This document shows positions 53,863 to 62,668 of a DNA stretch of 64,000 nt, in pieces; position 1 is the first letter of the stretch, and each line of letters starts with the position of its first letter. The notes under the pieces are model-generated. The model saw nothing but the letters and a program-made list of their open reading frames with translations. It searched no databases and had not been told where the DNA came from. The DNA lies in NCBI GenBank assembly GCA_020444165.1, contig JAHLLK010000027.1:1-64000 (forward strand), read 5' to 3'. The position numbers and the translations under genes were made by a program. This DNA comes from Deltaproteobacteria bacterium. Its GTDB lineage: Bacteria > Desulfobacterota > Desulfarculia > Desulfarculales > Desulfarculaceae.

Positions 53863-54276
53863 ATGCCGAGACCGTTCAAAAACGCGGGCGTCCTGGCCCT
53901 GGCCTTGGCTTTGGTGGCCGGGCTCTGGGCTCTGGCCCTGGCCCAGGAGGCGCCGCGCATGAGCCTGGACGAGTTGAAGAGCCTCTTGGAAAAAGGGCCG
54001 GTGAACGTGGTGGACGTGCGCCAGCCGGCGGACTGGGCCGCCAGCGACCAGATGATCAAGGGGGCGGTGCGCCAACTGCCCGGCGCGGTGGAGGAGTGGG
54101 CCGGCCAATACCCCAAGGACCAGACCCTGGTCCTCTATTGCGCCTGAACCCACGAGGCCACGTCCGCCCGGGTGGCGGAGGATCTCATGAAAATGGGGTA
54201 CACCAAGGTTTACGCCCTGAAGGGGGGCTGGAAGGCCTGGGCGAAGGCCGGGTATCCCACCCAGAGCAAGAAATAA
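53863..54276 (+). CDS. Periplasmic rhodanese-domain protein with a candidate selenocysteine (in-frame UGA)
   Basis: A 137-residue protein, if the internal TGA at 54145-54147 is read as selenocysteine. An N-terminal signal (VLALALALVAGLWALALA) precedes a rhodanese domain: SLDELKSLL, VNVVDVRQPADWA, and the active-site region LVLYCA-U-THEATSARVAEDL, then YALKGGWKAWAKAGYP. Related rhodaneses read YCACPxEA here, so UGA aligns with a Cys. A hairpin starts 15 bases after the UGA (see next entry). The downstream 42 codons keep full rhodanese similarity, which argues against a decayed pseudogene. SD AAGGAGAGG. Alternatively it is a nonsense mutation. Sec-containing rhodanese relatives are known in Desulfobacterota. 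Confidence 0.8.
54145..54182 (+). promoter_or_regulatory. Candidate bacterial SECIS element
   Basis: The UGA is followed 15 bases later by a perfect stem TCCGCC/GGCGGA (54163-54168 with 54174-54179) closing the 5-base loop CGGGT. The loop begins 21 bases after the UGA, and a G is within the first two loop bases, which fits the bacterial SECIS consensus (distance about 16-37 bases). Confidence 0.65.
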
Positions 54277-54314
54277 CTTCAGCGGTTTCGTGTTGGCGGC
54301 GGCCCGGGCGGGGA

Positions 54315-55562
54315 TCAGGCCCCGGCCGGGCCGTCGGCCAGATACCCCGCATCCCGGGCCACGCCCAGCCGCCAACCCAGGGCCCGGACCCGGGCGTAGA
54401 ACTCCTCCCGGGCTCCCGGGCCAGCGGTCCAGGGGCGAGACGGCCAACCCGCCGCGCGGAGGAGCCCACCCGGCAGCAGCACCCCGCCGGGCGGCAGGAA
54501 ATCCACCCCGGTCACCAACACCTTGGCCTGGTTGGCCTGGAAAAAGGCCCGCCGGGCCGCCTGATCCGCCCCGCGAAGGAGCCGGGGCCACCGTTCCCAC
54601 GCCGGCTGGCCCGGGCCGGGCAGGTACTGCCGGTTGGCGGCCACCACGGCCCGTTCCCGCCGGGCCCAAGCCAGGAGCCGGGCGGGACTGTCCGGGGGCA
54701 ACAGCGCCCCCGGCTCGGCCAGGAACACGGCGTCCTCCTCGTCCAAAGCGCGGCGGGCATAGGCCAAGCCGAGGTTCCAGGCTTCCGCCGGCCCAGGGGC
54801 CGGGGAGCCCGGCGCCAACTGGGTCACCCGGGGGCCCCGGGGCCCGGGCCGGGGGGCTTCGTCCGCCTCTCCCCCGCAAAGAACCAGCTCCAGGTCCGCT
54901 AGGGGCCAGCCGGCCATCTGGCTGAGCCAGAGCCAGGCGGCCACCCGCCCCGCGGGGGGCAGGAGCACCAGGAGGCGGGGGCCGGCCGCCAGATCCCGGG
55001 GCCGCGGCGGCGGGGGCAGGGCGCCCGGCGGCCGCAAGCCGTCCATGATCAGCGAGGTGTAGCAGACCGGGCCCAGGCGGAACTCCTCCCGGCAGTCCCG
55101 GCGGGCCGTGCGCCGCACCGGGCCGTGCTCCTCCTGCCAGGGCCGGGACACAAAATGGCCCCGGGAGTTGAAGAACTCCAGGGGCCGTACCCGAAAACCA
55201 GCCTCACGCAACAAACCGCCCAGGTCCGCGGCCCGGAACAGGGCCTGATGGCCGTCCCGGGGCGGGCTCACGTAGTCCAGATAGCGGCGGTCGGGCCGGC
55301 CGCCGTCGGGCACCGCGACCCGGAAGCGGCCGCCGGGGGCCAGGTGGGCCAGGACCAGGCGCGCGGCGTACCCCGCCTGCCAGGGCGGGAAATGCTCCAG
55401 CACGTGCTCGGCCAACACCGCGGCCAGGCCGCCGGCCGGGTACAGGGCGCGCCAGTCCCGGAGGGAAAGCAGGTTCAATTCCCCGATGTCGGTGGAGCGC
55501 CAGCCGGGCCAGGTTTCCCTGGCCGCGCCGACCATGAGCTTGGCGCCCGGGAGGTTGGCCAC
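54315..55562 (-). CDS. Methyltransferase-like / glycosyltransferase-like two-domain protein
   Basis: A 415-residue soluble protein. The first 170 residues look like a degraded class I methyltransferase (IGELNLLSL, EHVLEHFPP, HLAPGGRFRVAVPDGG, WQEEHGPVRR), resembling proteins with a SAM fold but without a clear glycine motif I. Residues about 195-415 resemble a GT2-type nucleotide-sugar fold (LLVLLPPAGRVAAWLWL, LVLCGGEADEA, AWNLGLAYARRALDEEDAVFLAEPG, with a possible ExD-like turn). GTG start after AAGGAG, excellent spacing. No partner genes adjacent except the downstream rhodanese on the other strand. Function unknown. Confidence 0.65.
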   Translation of the reverse strand: MANLPGAKLMVGAARETWPGWRSTDIGELNLLSLRDWRALYPAGGLAAVLAEHVLEHFPPWQAGYAARLVLAHLAPGGRFRVAVPDGGRPDRRYLDYVSPPRDGHQALFRAADLGGLLREAGFRVRPLEFFNSRGHFVSRPWQEEHGPVRRTARRDCREEFRLGPVCYTSLIMDGLRPPGALPPPPRPRDLAAGPRLLVLLPPAGRVAAWLWLSQMAGWPLADLELVLCGGEADEAPRPGPRGPRVTQLAPGSPAPGPAEAWNLGLAYARRALDEEDAVFLAEPGALLPPDSPARLLAWARRERAVVAANRQYLPGPGQPAWERWPRLLRGADQAARRAFFQANQAKVLVTGVDFLPPGGVLLPGGLLRAAGWPSRPWTAGPGAREEFYARVRALGWRLGVARDAGYLADGPAGA

Positions 55563-55596
55563 GCGTCTCCTTGGGGCGGCCGGGGCCGCTGCCCTG

Positions 55597-55623
55597 AAAA
55601 ACCCTCCCCGGGGCGGGGAGGGT
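55597..55623 (-). terminator. Intrinsic terminator after the DUF1573 gene
   Basis: On the minus strand, CCCTCCCC and GGGGAGGG form an 8-bp stem over a 5-base loop followed by TTTTT, about 33 bases after the stop. Confidence 0.85.
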
Positions 55624-55656
55624 TCTCTGTTCAGCCGGGCAAGGGGCGGCTCCGCC

Positions 55657-56637
55657 TCAGTACACGCTGCCCTTCAGGATCACCCGGAACATCTTGTCGC
55701 CCTGGCGGATGCCCAGCTCCCCATTGAAGGGGCCCTTGGGCAGCTTGTCGGCCAGGGGGGTGACCACCAGCAAGAGCTCCTCGCCGGGCTTGCGCCAGTG
55801 GCGCTCCACCTTGAACTTGTTGGCGTCATAGGCCAACTCGTCGATCTCCAGTTTGTCGGCGCAGGCCTTCTTGACCAGGACGGAGCGGGCCGCGGCGAAC
55901 ATCTTGTCCTTGTTCACCCCGCCGAAGAACACCTGCTTGGGCTGCACCTCAAAGGGCCCGCGCACGTTCACCACCACCCAGAGGCTGACCCGGGGCGAGC
56001 CCGGCACCTGCAGGAACACCGGCCCGGCGAACTCCAGCGGCGTGGCCGCCTTGACCTTCAGGTGCAGCTTGTAGGCCTTGCCGCCGGGCACCGGCTCCAG
56101 GCTGGTCTGGAGGTACTGGGGCATGGGGTTCTCCACCCCGGAGATGATGACGCCCCGGCCGTCGGGGTCGGTGAGGGTGGCGATGGTGGAGATGTCCGTG
56201 CCCAGGCAGCCGATCAGGTCGATGCGGCGGCCCTTGTCCACCTTGATCCGGCTGATGGTCTCACCGGTCAGGACCAGGGTCACGAAGGGGTTGGTGGGGT
56301 CGTTGGTGGCCACCACCGCGGTCTTGCGGAAGGAGCCGGTAATGCCCACGGTGTCCAGGATCAGCTTGATCTTGCCCTGCTTGCCGGGTTCGGTCACCTT
56401 GTCATACTCGGCCACGGTGCAACCGCAGGAGGGGCTGACCTTGTCGATGATCAGGTTTTGCTCACCGGTGTTGGTAAAGGGAAACTCGGCCGTGAGCTTC
56501 TGGCCTTCCTTGACCTCGGGGTATATTCTTTCGTTCTTGTCGAATTTCACCCGGGGACCCTGGGACGCCGGCGCGGCGAGGGCCAGGGAGGGGACCAGAC
56601 AAGCCAAAACGAGCAGCATTTTAACGAGCCTGGACAT
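55657..56637 (-). CDS. DUF1573-family periplasmic protein
   Basis: A 326-residue protein with a signal peptide (VKMLLVLACLVPSLALA). The DUF1573 motif is visible at residues 50-120: FPFTNTGEQNLIIDKVSPSCGC, followed by LVLTGET. DUF1573 domains are immunoglobulin-like and common in Bacteroidota and Desulfobacterota; their function is unknown. The C-terminal half has two further beta-rich stretches, perhaps additional Ig-like domains. ATG after GGAGAG. Confidence 0.88.
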   Translation of the reverse strand: MSRLVKMLLVLACLVPSLALAAPASQGPRVKFDKNERIYPEVKEGQKLTAEFPFTNTGEQNLIIDKVSPSCGCTVAEYDKVTEPGKQGKIKLILDTVGITGSFRKTAVVATNDPTNPFVTLVLTGETISRIKVDKGRRIDLIGCLGTDISTIATLTDPDGRGVIISGVENPMPQYLQTSLEPVPGGKAYKLHLKVKAATPLEFAGPVFLQVPGSPRVSLWVVVNVRGPFEVQPKQVFFGGVNKDKMFAAARSVLVKKACADKLEIDELAYDANKFKVERHWRKPGEELLLVVTPLADKLPKGPFNGELGIRQGDKMFRVILKGSVY

Positions 56638-56762
56638 ACGCTCTCCGATCAGGCATTTATTTGGGAAGCACATCAGGGCCGGGTGACGCCCAGCCTTGGT
56701 GCGAAAGATAGCACACCACAAACCCGGCTCCAAGATGTAAACTGCCGGGCTGGAACGGGGTA

Positions 56763-57419
56763 ATGACAGGCAAGGAAATCAACAAGACCAGGGTTTTTCT
56801 TTGGCGCCACCCGGAAGTGCGCGGTGTGTCCGACGGCCGGGTTTATGGTCATCTGGACGTGGCCCTCACCCGCCGGGGCCAGGAGCAACTGAAGGCCATT
56901 GCCAGCCGCATGGCCGGGCGGAGCCTGGGGGCGGTGTATTGCTCGGACCTGCAACGCACCCATCTGGTGGCCGAGGCGGTGGCCAAGGAGCAGAAGGGCC
57001 GGCTGAAGCCCCAGCCCCTGCCGGGGCTCCGGGAGCTGAACCTGGGCATCTGGGAGGGCCTGACCTACCAGGAGATCTCCCGCCGCTTCCCCGAGGAGCT
57101 GGCCGCCCGTTACCGGGACCTGCCCAGCTTCCGCATCGCCAAGGGCGAATCCCTGGCCGACCTGGCGGACCGGGCCTGGCCGGTGTTCCAGCAGATTGTC
57201 AAGGACACCCCCGGGGAGGAAATCTGCGTCATCAGTCACTCCGGAGTGAACCGGGTGCTGTTGTGCCACATCCTGGGCGCGCCCCTGTCCCACGTGTTCC
57301 GGGTGGAGCAGGACTTCGCCTGCCTGAACGTCATTGACGTGTATCCCGACGGCCTGGCCGTGGTCAAACAGGTGAACCTGACCCTGGAGGACCCGGTGCC
57401 CCGGGAGTGGACGGCGTGA
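56763..57419 (+). CDS. Histidine phosphatase-family protein
   Basis: A 218-residue phosphatase of the phosphoglycerate mutase-like superfamily. Catalytic His is in LWRHPEV (the usual RHGE reads RHPE), the acidic partner in RELNLGIWEGLTYQEI, and the second His in VISHSGVNRVLL. Family members include alpha-ribazole phosphatase (CobC) and sugar or nucleotide phosphatases. It overlaps the enoyl-CoA hydratase-like gene by GTGA. Substrate unknown. Confidence 0.85.
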   Translation: MTGKEINKTRVFLWRHPEVRGVSDGRVYGHLDVALTRRGQEQLKAIASRMAGRSLGAVYCSDLQRTHLVAEAVAKEQKGRLKPQPLPGLRELNLGIWEGLTYQEISRRFPEELAARYRDLPSFRIAKGESLADLADRAWPVFQQIVKDTPGEEICVISHSGVNRVLLCHILGAPLSHVFRVEQDFACLNVIDVYPDGLAVVKQVNLTLEDPVPREWTA

Positions 57420-58126
57420 GCGGGCGCCTGGAAGCCGGAGTGAGCCGGGAGACGCGGGGGGCGGTGACCCTCCTGCACCTGCCGCTGCCGGCCGCCGGCC
57501 TGGACCCGGCCACCCTGGCCCAGCTCACCGCCCGGCTGGAGGAGATCGACCGGGCGGACCAGGCCCGGGCCGTGGTGCTCACCGGCCCGGCCGGGGCCTG
57601 GGACCTGCCGCCGGCCGGCGGGCCGGGCCTCACCGAGGCCCTGGCCTGGCTGAACCGGGCCGTGATCACCCTGCGCCGCCTGGCCCGGCCGGTGGTGGCC
57701 GGATTGGCCGGCCCGGCCCGGGGCGGGGGGCTGGCCCTGGTCCTGGCCGCCGATCTGGTGGCTGCCGAGGCCACGGCCAGCCTGGCGGCCGGCGACTGGC
57801 CCGGCGCGCCCTGCCCCGTGGGCGGGGCTTCAGCCTTGGTGGCCCGCCTGGCCGGGCACAAGCGGGCCAGCCGCTTTTTCCTGGCCGGCCTGCGGCTCAG
57901 CGCGGCCGAGGCCCAGGCCTGGGGCCTGGTGAACGAGGCCGTGCCCCCGGGCGCCGCCCCGGAGACCGCCCTGACCTGGGCCCAGGACCTGGCCGGCGGC
58001 CCGGTCCAGGCCCTGGCCGCCGCCAAGGCCCTGTTGCACCGCGCGGTGTGGGGCGATTTGGAGACCATCCTGGAAGAGGAAAGACGCGCCGCCTGCCGTC
58101 TGGCCGGGGGAAGCGAGGCCCTATGA
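57416..58126 (+). CDS. Enoyl-CoA hydratase/isomerase-family protein
   Basis: A 236-residue crotonase-fold protein. ARPVVAGLAGPARGGGLALVLAADLV is the oxyanion-hole region and GLRLSAAEAQAWGLVNEAVPP the family helix. Typical catalytic Glu positions (GxxxxE around residue 125) are not obvious here, so catalytic ability is uncertain. GTG start in the overlap with the phosphatase gene; it overlaps the YIP1 gene in turn. Such tight coupling of three unlike proteins is notable. Confidence 0.85.
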   Translation: MSGRLEAGVSRETRGAVTLLHLPLPAAGLDPATLAQLTARLEEIDRADQARAVVLTGPAGAWDLPPAGGPGLTEALAWLNRAVITLRRLARPVVAGLAGPARGGGLALVLAADLVAAEATASLAAGDWPGAPCPVGGASALVARLAGHKRASRFFLAGLRLSAAEAQAWGLVNEAVPPGAAPETALTWAQDLAGGPVQALAAAKALLHRAVWGDLETILEEERRAACRLAGGSEAL

Positions 58127-58833
58127 GCGAGGAAAAAACCAAGGATCAGCCGGCCGGCAAAGCGGCGGACAGACCTGCCCCGGGGGAGACCGCGGCCGGC
58201 GACCCCGGCCCGGCCTTGGAGACGAACCAGGCGGTGACCCCGGAATCCGGCCCCGCGTCCGGCCCGGACCAGGCCAAGGGCCCGGGCTCCCAGGCCCCCC
58301 CGCCGCCCCCGCCCTTGCCCGGCCTGCCCTGGGAGACCCGCAAAGGCATTCTTTTCGGCTTCCCGGGCACCCTCCGGGTGGTGTTGTTCCACCCGGTGCG
58401 GGCCTTTGACGCCCCGGCCCAGGGCTGGTTGCCGGCCCTGGCCTTCGCGGTGCTCATCACCCTCCTCACCGCGGTGCTGGCCCTGGTCTTCAAACAGGCG
58501 TCCGAGGCCTCGCTGTGGGTCGATGCCCTGATAGCGCTTCCCGTGAACGCGGTGGTGGTGCACGTGCTGTTGTGGGCTTTGGGCAGCGCGCACGCGCCGT
58601 TCCTGAGCGGCACCTTCCGCACGGCCTGTTACGCCATGGCCCCCATCCTGGCCACCCTGGTGCCCCAGCAGGGCACGGTGATCATTTTTGTGGTCTGGAA
58701 CCTGGTGATCATGATCCTGGGCCTGGCCCGGGTGCACCGCGTCTCCTACGGGCTTTCCACGGCGGTCAATCTGTTCCCGCTGCTGATCGGCGTGGGGCTC
58801 AAATATTTCATGGTCCACATGGGGTGGATGTAG
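58123..58833 (+). CDS. YIP1-family membrane protein
   Basis: A 236-residue protein with a disordered Pro/Ala/Glu-rich N-terminal region (about 80 residues) followed by five hydrophobic helices (ALAFAVLITLLTAVLALVF, VWNLVIMILGLARVH, FPLLIGVGLKYFMV among them), which matches the YIP1 domain. Its function in bacteria is unknown. Start overlaps the previous stop (ATGA). Confidence 0.8.
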   Translation: MSEEKTKDQPAGKAADRPAPGETAAGDPGPALETNQAVTPESGPASGPDQAKGPGSQAPPPPPPLPGLPWETRKGILFGFPGTLRVVLFHPVRAFDAPAQGWLPALAFAVLITLLTAVLALVFKQASEASLWVDALIALPVNAVVVHVLLWALGSAHAPFLSGTFRTACYAMAPILATLVPQQGTVIIFVVWNLVIMILGLARVHRVSYGLSTAVNLFPLLIGVGLKYFMVHMGWM

Positions 58834-58865
58834 GAGTCCCGGCGTCTTCGTCCGAGTGAGGAATC

Positions 58866-59888
58866 ATGCACATACCGCCTGCCTATCTGCCCGAGAACAA
58901 CGTCATCGCCCTCAGCTTCGCCACCCGGCTCATCCTGGCCGAGCATGACTGGGACCAGGTGGTGGACCGCTCTCTGGAGAGTCTGGCCGACTTTGCCCTC
59001 TCCCCCCGGGTGGCCCTGTTCCTCCTGGATGAACAGGAGGAAGCCTTGGTCCTGCAAGGGCTCATGGCCGAGCACCGCATCAGCCGGCCCCAGGTGAGCC
59101 TCCCCGCCGCGGACGGGCCCCTGGGCGAGGTCTGCCGCCGCAAGATCATGGAGGTGTTCGGCCTGGTGCCGGCCTCCAGCCTGCCCCTGCCCCAGTTCCC
59201 CACGGGCCACGCCGCCAGCCAGTGCCTGGCCGCGCCCCTGGTGGCGGTGGACAACCGGGTCATCGGAGTGGTGACCATGGAGCAGCCGGACTGGGGGGAG
59301 CTGACCCCTGAGATCGCCCAGCCGCTCCTGGTGCTCCTCACCGTGGTGGCCCTGGGCCTGGAAAACGCCCGTTTGTTCCGGGTGGCCCTGAAGGACGATC
59401 TCACCGGACTGTATCTCCGCCGCTATTTCGACCACCGGCTGAACGAGGAGTATCACCGCCTCCGGCGCAGCCCCGGCCGGTTGGCGCTGCTCATGTTCGA
59501 CGTGGATGATTTCAAGAGCTACAACGACACCTTCGGGCATCCCACCGGGGACGCCCTGTTGTGCCAGGTGGCTGATCTGGTGCGGAGACTGGTGCGGGAA
59601 AAGCTGGACGCGGTTTGCCGCTACGGGGGGGACGAGTTCGCGGTGATCATGCCCGAGGCCGACCTGGAGGCCGCCCGGGCCGTGGCCCAGCGCATCCTGG
59701 ACGCCACCCGGGCCCAGGAGTTCGCCGGCCCCGCCGGGCCGCTCAAGGTGACCCTGTCCTGCGGGGTGGCCGGCTCGGTCTCGCCCACGCCCCTGACCGG
59801 GCCGGAGTTGGTGACCCGGGCCGACCAGGCGCTTCTGGCGGCCAAGCACTCCGGCCGCGACCGGGTGACGCTGGCCCCGCCGGACTAA
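58866..59888 (+). CDS. GAF-GGDEF diguanylate cyclase
   Basis: A 340-residue cytoplasmic enzyme that makes cyclic di-GMP. A GAF-like domain occupies residues 15-175. The GGDEF domain follows with DDLTGLYLRRYF, FDVDDFKSYNDTFGHPTGD and the intact catalytic RYGGDEFAV. The RxxD allosteric inhibition motif before GGDEF is absent (EKLD), so it should not be product-inhibited at that site. It lies after the YIP1 gene by 32 bases and precedes a short tandem repeat. Confidence 0.92.
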   Translation: MHIPPAYLPENNVIALSFATRLILAEHDWDQVVDRSLESLADFALSPRVALFLLDEQEEALVLQGLMAEHRISRPQVSLPAADGPLGEVCRRKIMEVFGLVPASSLPLPQFPTGHAASQCLAAPLVAVDNRVIGVVTMEQPDWGELTPEIAQPLLVLLTVVALGLENARLFRVALKDDLTGLYLRRYFDHRLNEEYHRLRRSPGRLALLMFDVDDFKSYNDTFGHPTGDALLCQVADLVRRLVREKLDAVCRYGGDEFAVIMPEADLEAARAVAQRILDATRAQEFAGPAGPLKVTLSCGVAGSVSPTPLTGPELVTRADQALLAAKHSGRDRVTLAPPD

Positions 59889-59889
59889 A

Positions 59890-59944
59890 CTCGCACCCGG
59901 CTCGCACCCGGCTCGCACCCGGCCTGAACCCGGCCTGAACGCCG
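59890..59944 (+). repeat. Five 11-bp tandem repeats
   Basis: CTCGCACCCGG occurs three times, followed by CCTGAACCCGG and a near-copy CCTGAACGCCGG. It begins right after the diguanylate cyclase stop. It probably arose by slippage; it has no other recognised meaning. Confidence 0.85.
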
Positions 59945-60032
59945 GGAGGCGGGCCGGCCCAGCGGGAAGCGATCCCCCCGGGGAGGCGGGGCCGGGGGAA
60001 GAGGCGCGGGGCGGGCGTCACCCCGGCGGGGC

Positions 60033-62378
60033 TCAGGCCGGCAGGTCCCGGGCCAAAATCCCCCGCACCTTTTCCATGAGCTGCTTGGGGGTGTAGGGCT
60101 TCTGGATGAAGCCGGCCAGGCCCTTGCCCGCGAAACGGGTCACGGTTTCCTCCTCGTTGTACCCGCTGGACAGGAGCACCCGCACCTCCGGGCTCAGCCG
60201 CCGGAGGTTGGCGAAGGTCTCCACCCCGTTCATGCGGGGCATGGTGAGATCCAGGATCACCAGGCCGATCTCCCCCAGGCGCTCGCCGTACAGCTCCAGG
60301 GCCTCCAGGCCGTCCACCGCCTGCCAGACCCGGCAGCCCAGGCGCTCCAGGCTCAGGGCGGCCACGTCGCGCACCATCTCCTCGTCATCCACCACCAACA
60401 CCGTGGCCCGGTCCCCGGCCCGGGCCCCCGGGGCCTCGCTGGCGGCCTGGGCCGCCGGGACCGGGGCCGCCGGCAGGAGCACCTTCACCGTGGTGCCGCT
60501 GTTCACCTCGCTGTAGACCTTCAGCGCCCCCTTGTGGCCCCGCACGATGCCGAGCACCGCGGCCATGCCCAGGCCGCGGCCCGTGAACTTGGTGGAGAAG
60601 AAGGGGTCGCACAGGTTGGCCCGGGTGGCCGGGTCCATGCCCCGGCCGGTGTCCGAGACCTCCAGGAAGACATAGGTCCCGGCCGGCAGGTCCTCCTCCA
60701 GAAAGGTCCCGGCCAGATAGCCGGCGTCGGCCTCCACCACCCCGGTGGTCAGGGTGATGGTGCCCTGGTGGTCTTCCAGGGCGTCGGAGGCGTTGGTCAC
60801 CAGGTTCATCACCACCTGCTGGAGCTGGGAGGCGTCGCCCTCCACCCGGGGCAGGTCCGGGGCCAGGTTGCAGCGCACCACCGCCTTTTTGGTGACCACG
60901 GTCTTCACCAGGTCCAACATGTCCTGGGTCAGACCCGAGAGGTCCAGGGAGCTGATCAGGAACTTGCCTTTGCCGGCGTAGGCCAGGAGTTGGTTGGTCA
61001 GCTCGGCCAGGCGCTTGGCCGCGGCCTCCACCGCCAAGAGGTGCTCCACGGCCGGGGACTCCCCGGGCAGGTCCATCAGGGCCAGGCCGGTCTGGCCCAG
61101 CACCCCCATGAGGATGTTGTTGAACTCGTGGGCCAGCCCGCCGGCCAACATGCCCAGGCTTTCCAGCTTCTGGAGGTTCTGCATCTGGCCCAGGAGGCGG
61201 CGGCGCTCCTCCTCCTGCTCCTTGAGGCGGGTGATGTCCTGGGAGATGGACAACAGGCAGGGTTCGCCGTCGATGGTCACCAGCTCCCCGGAAAACAGCA
61301 TGGTCAGGGGGCGGCCGTCCTTGGTGCGGCGCACCACCTCCCGCCCCCGCACCCGCCCGGTCTGCCGCAGGGTGGCCACCATCCGCTCCCGGTCGGCCGG
61401 GTCGTCCCAGGTGCCCAGATCCAGGGAGCTGCGGCCCAGCACCTCCTCGCGGGTGAAGCCGGTCTCCTCCAGGAAGCTGGCGTTAACCTCCAGATACCGG
61501 CCGTCGGCCAGGTTGCTCAGCACCATCCACACCGGGGCGGCGGCAAAGGCCCTCTGGAACAGCTCCCGGGATTTCCGGAGTTCCCGCTCGGCTTTCTGGC
61601 GGGCGGTGATGTCGCTGGCCAGGGCAAAGGACCCGGCCGGGGTGCCGTCCGGGTGGTTGAGGGCGGTGGCGGTGACCCGGAGGCAGATCTCCTCCCCGTC
61701 CCGGCGCCGGAAGCGGCGCTCATACTCCCCGTGCCGCAGCTCGCGGTGGGAGGCCAGGGAAAGTTCGTGGGCCTGGTGCTCGCCCGGGGAAAGGAAGCGG
61801 GCCAGGGGCTGGCCCCACAGCTCGGCCGGCTCCCGGTCCAGCATGGCCGCCAGTTTGGGGTTCACAAAGGTCAGCCGGCCCTGGGGGTCCAATTCCCAGA
61901 TGCCTTCCTGGGCCAGCTCCACCAGACGGCGGTAGCGCTCCTCGCTGGCGGCCAGGGCGGCTCTCGCCTCCACCTCGGCGGTGACGTCGCGGACCAGGGA
62001 GAACAGGACCAGGCGCCCGTCCTCCAGGGGGATGGCCGTGGACTCCACGTCCACCTCGCGCCGCCGGCCGTCGGCCAGGGCGTGGGTGAAGCGGAAGCGG
62101 CCCTGGCCCTCCGCGCCCACCTGATCCACCCGCTGGCGCACTTCGGTTTCGGGCAGCGTGTTCAGATCGGGGGCCCGGCGGGCCAAGAGCTCCTGGCGGG
62201 TGTAGCCGTAGAACTTCAACGCGGCCTGGTTGGCCTCCAGGATGCGGAGGCTCTCCGGGTCGATCAAAAGCATGACCGCGGAATGGTCAAGAAACAGACT
62301 CCGTACGGCCTCGGGGGCCAAATCTAGAGAAAACTCGACGGGATCGGCCTCCAGCGGGCCGCCATGCGGATCGTTCAT
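60033..62378 (-). CDS. PAS hybrid sensor histidine kinase
   Basis: A 781-residue soluble protein. Three PAS domains span about residues 20-130, 140-270 and 280-400 (RILEANQAALKFYGYTRQE; GRLTFVNPKLAAML; YLEVNASFLEETGFTREEV). The HisKA box is GLAHEFNNILMG, the ATPase has N-box NLVTNASDALE and G-box DTGRGMDPA, and the C-terminal receiver has VVDDEEMVRD and LDLTMPRMNGVE. No membrane segment, so it senses a cytoplasmic or redox signal. ATG at 62378 after GGGAGG. No partner regulator adjacent. Confidence 0.9.
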   Translation of the reverse strand: MNDPHGGPLEADPVEFSLDLAPEAVRSLFLDHSAVMLLIDPESLRILEANQAALKFYGYTRQELLARRAPDLNTLPETEVRQRVDQVGAEGQGRFRFTHALADGRRREVDVESTAIPLEDGRLVLFSLVRDVTAEVEARAALAASEERYRRLVELAQEGIWELDPQGRLTFVNPKLAAMLDREPAELWGQPLARFLSPGEHQAHELSLASHRELRHGEYERRFRRRDGEEICLRVTATALNHPDGTPAGSFALASDITARQKAERELRKSRELFQRAFAAAPVWMVLSNLADGRYLEVNASFLEETGFTREEVLGRSSLDLGTWDDPADRERMVATLRQTGRVRGREVVRRTKDGRPLTMLFSGELVTIDGEPCLLSISQDITRLKEQEEERRRLLGQMQNLQKLESLGMLAGGLAHEFNNILMGVLGQTGLALMDLPGESPAVEHLLAVEAAAKRLAELTNQLLAYAGKGKFLISSLDLSGLTQDMLDLVKTVVTKKAVVRCNLAPDLPRVEGDASQLQQVVMNLVTNASDALEDHQGTITLTTGVVEADAGYLAGTFLEEDLPAGTYVFLEVSDTGRGMDPATRANLCDPFFSTKFTGRGLGMAAVLGIVRGHKGALKVYSEVNSGTTVKVLLPAAPVPAAQAASEAPGARAGDRATVLVVDDEEMVRDVAALSLERLGCRVWQAVDGLEALELYGERLGEIGLVILDLTMPRMNGVETFANLRRLSPEVRVLLSSGYNEEETVTRFAGKGLAGFIQKPYTPKQLMEKVRGILARDLPA

Positions 62379-62668
62379 GCAACCTCCCCAGGCGGGAAGG
62401 AAAAAGAGCAGTCCTCTTTCTCCGCCCGGCATCCCCCTATATTAGGGCAGGCGACAGCTCCCGCGGCCGGGCCGCGCTGTGGCCGGCGGGGGCGCGGCCT
62501 GCGGGGAGCGTGAGTTTGTATTAGCAGGATTGGGCCCCAATGTCCAGGCGGCTCCCCCCGCTGGCCGGCCCGTTCCCCAGGCTGCTCCATGCTACACTGA
62601 GACCAGTCGGCGCGGCTCCCCCGAGGCCGCGGCCGGAAGGGCCGGCCCGCGGACCGGCGGGCCGGCTG

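Noticed and set aside
59890..59944. 11-bp repeats as a replication or partition site
   Set aside because: GC-rich units directly after a stop codon with no replication or partition gene nearby; slippage is simpler.
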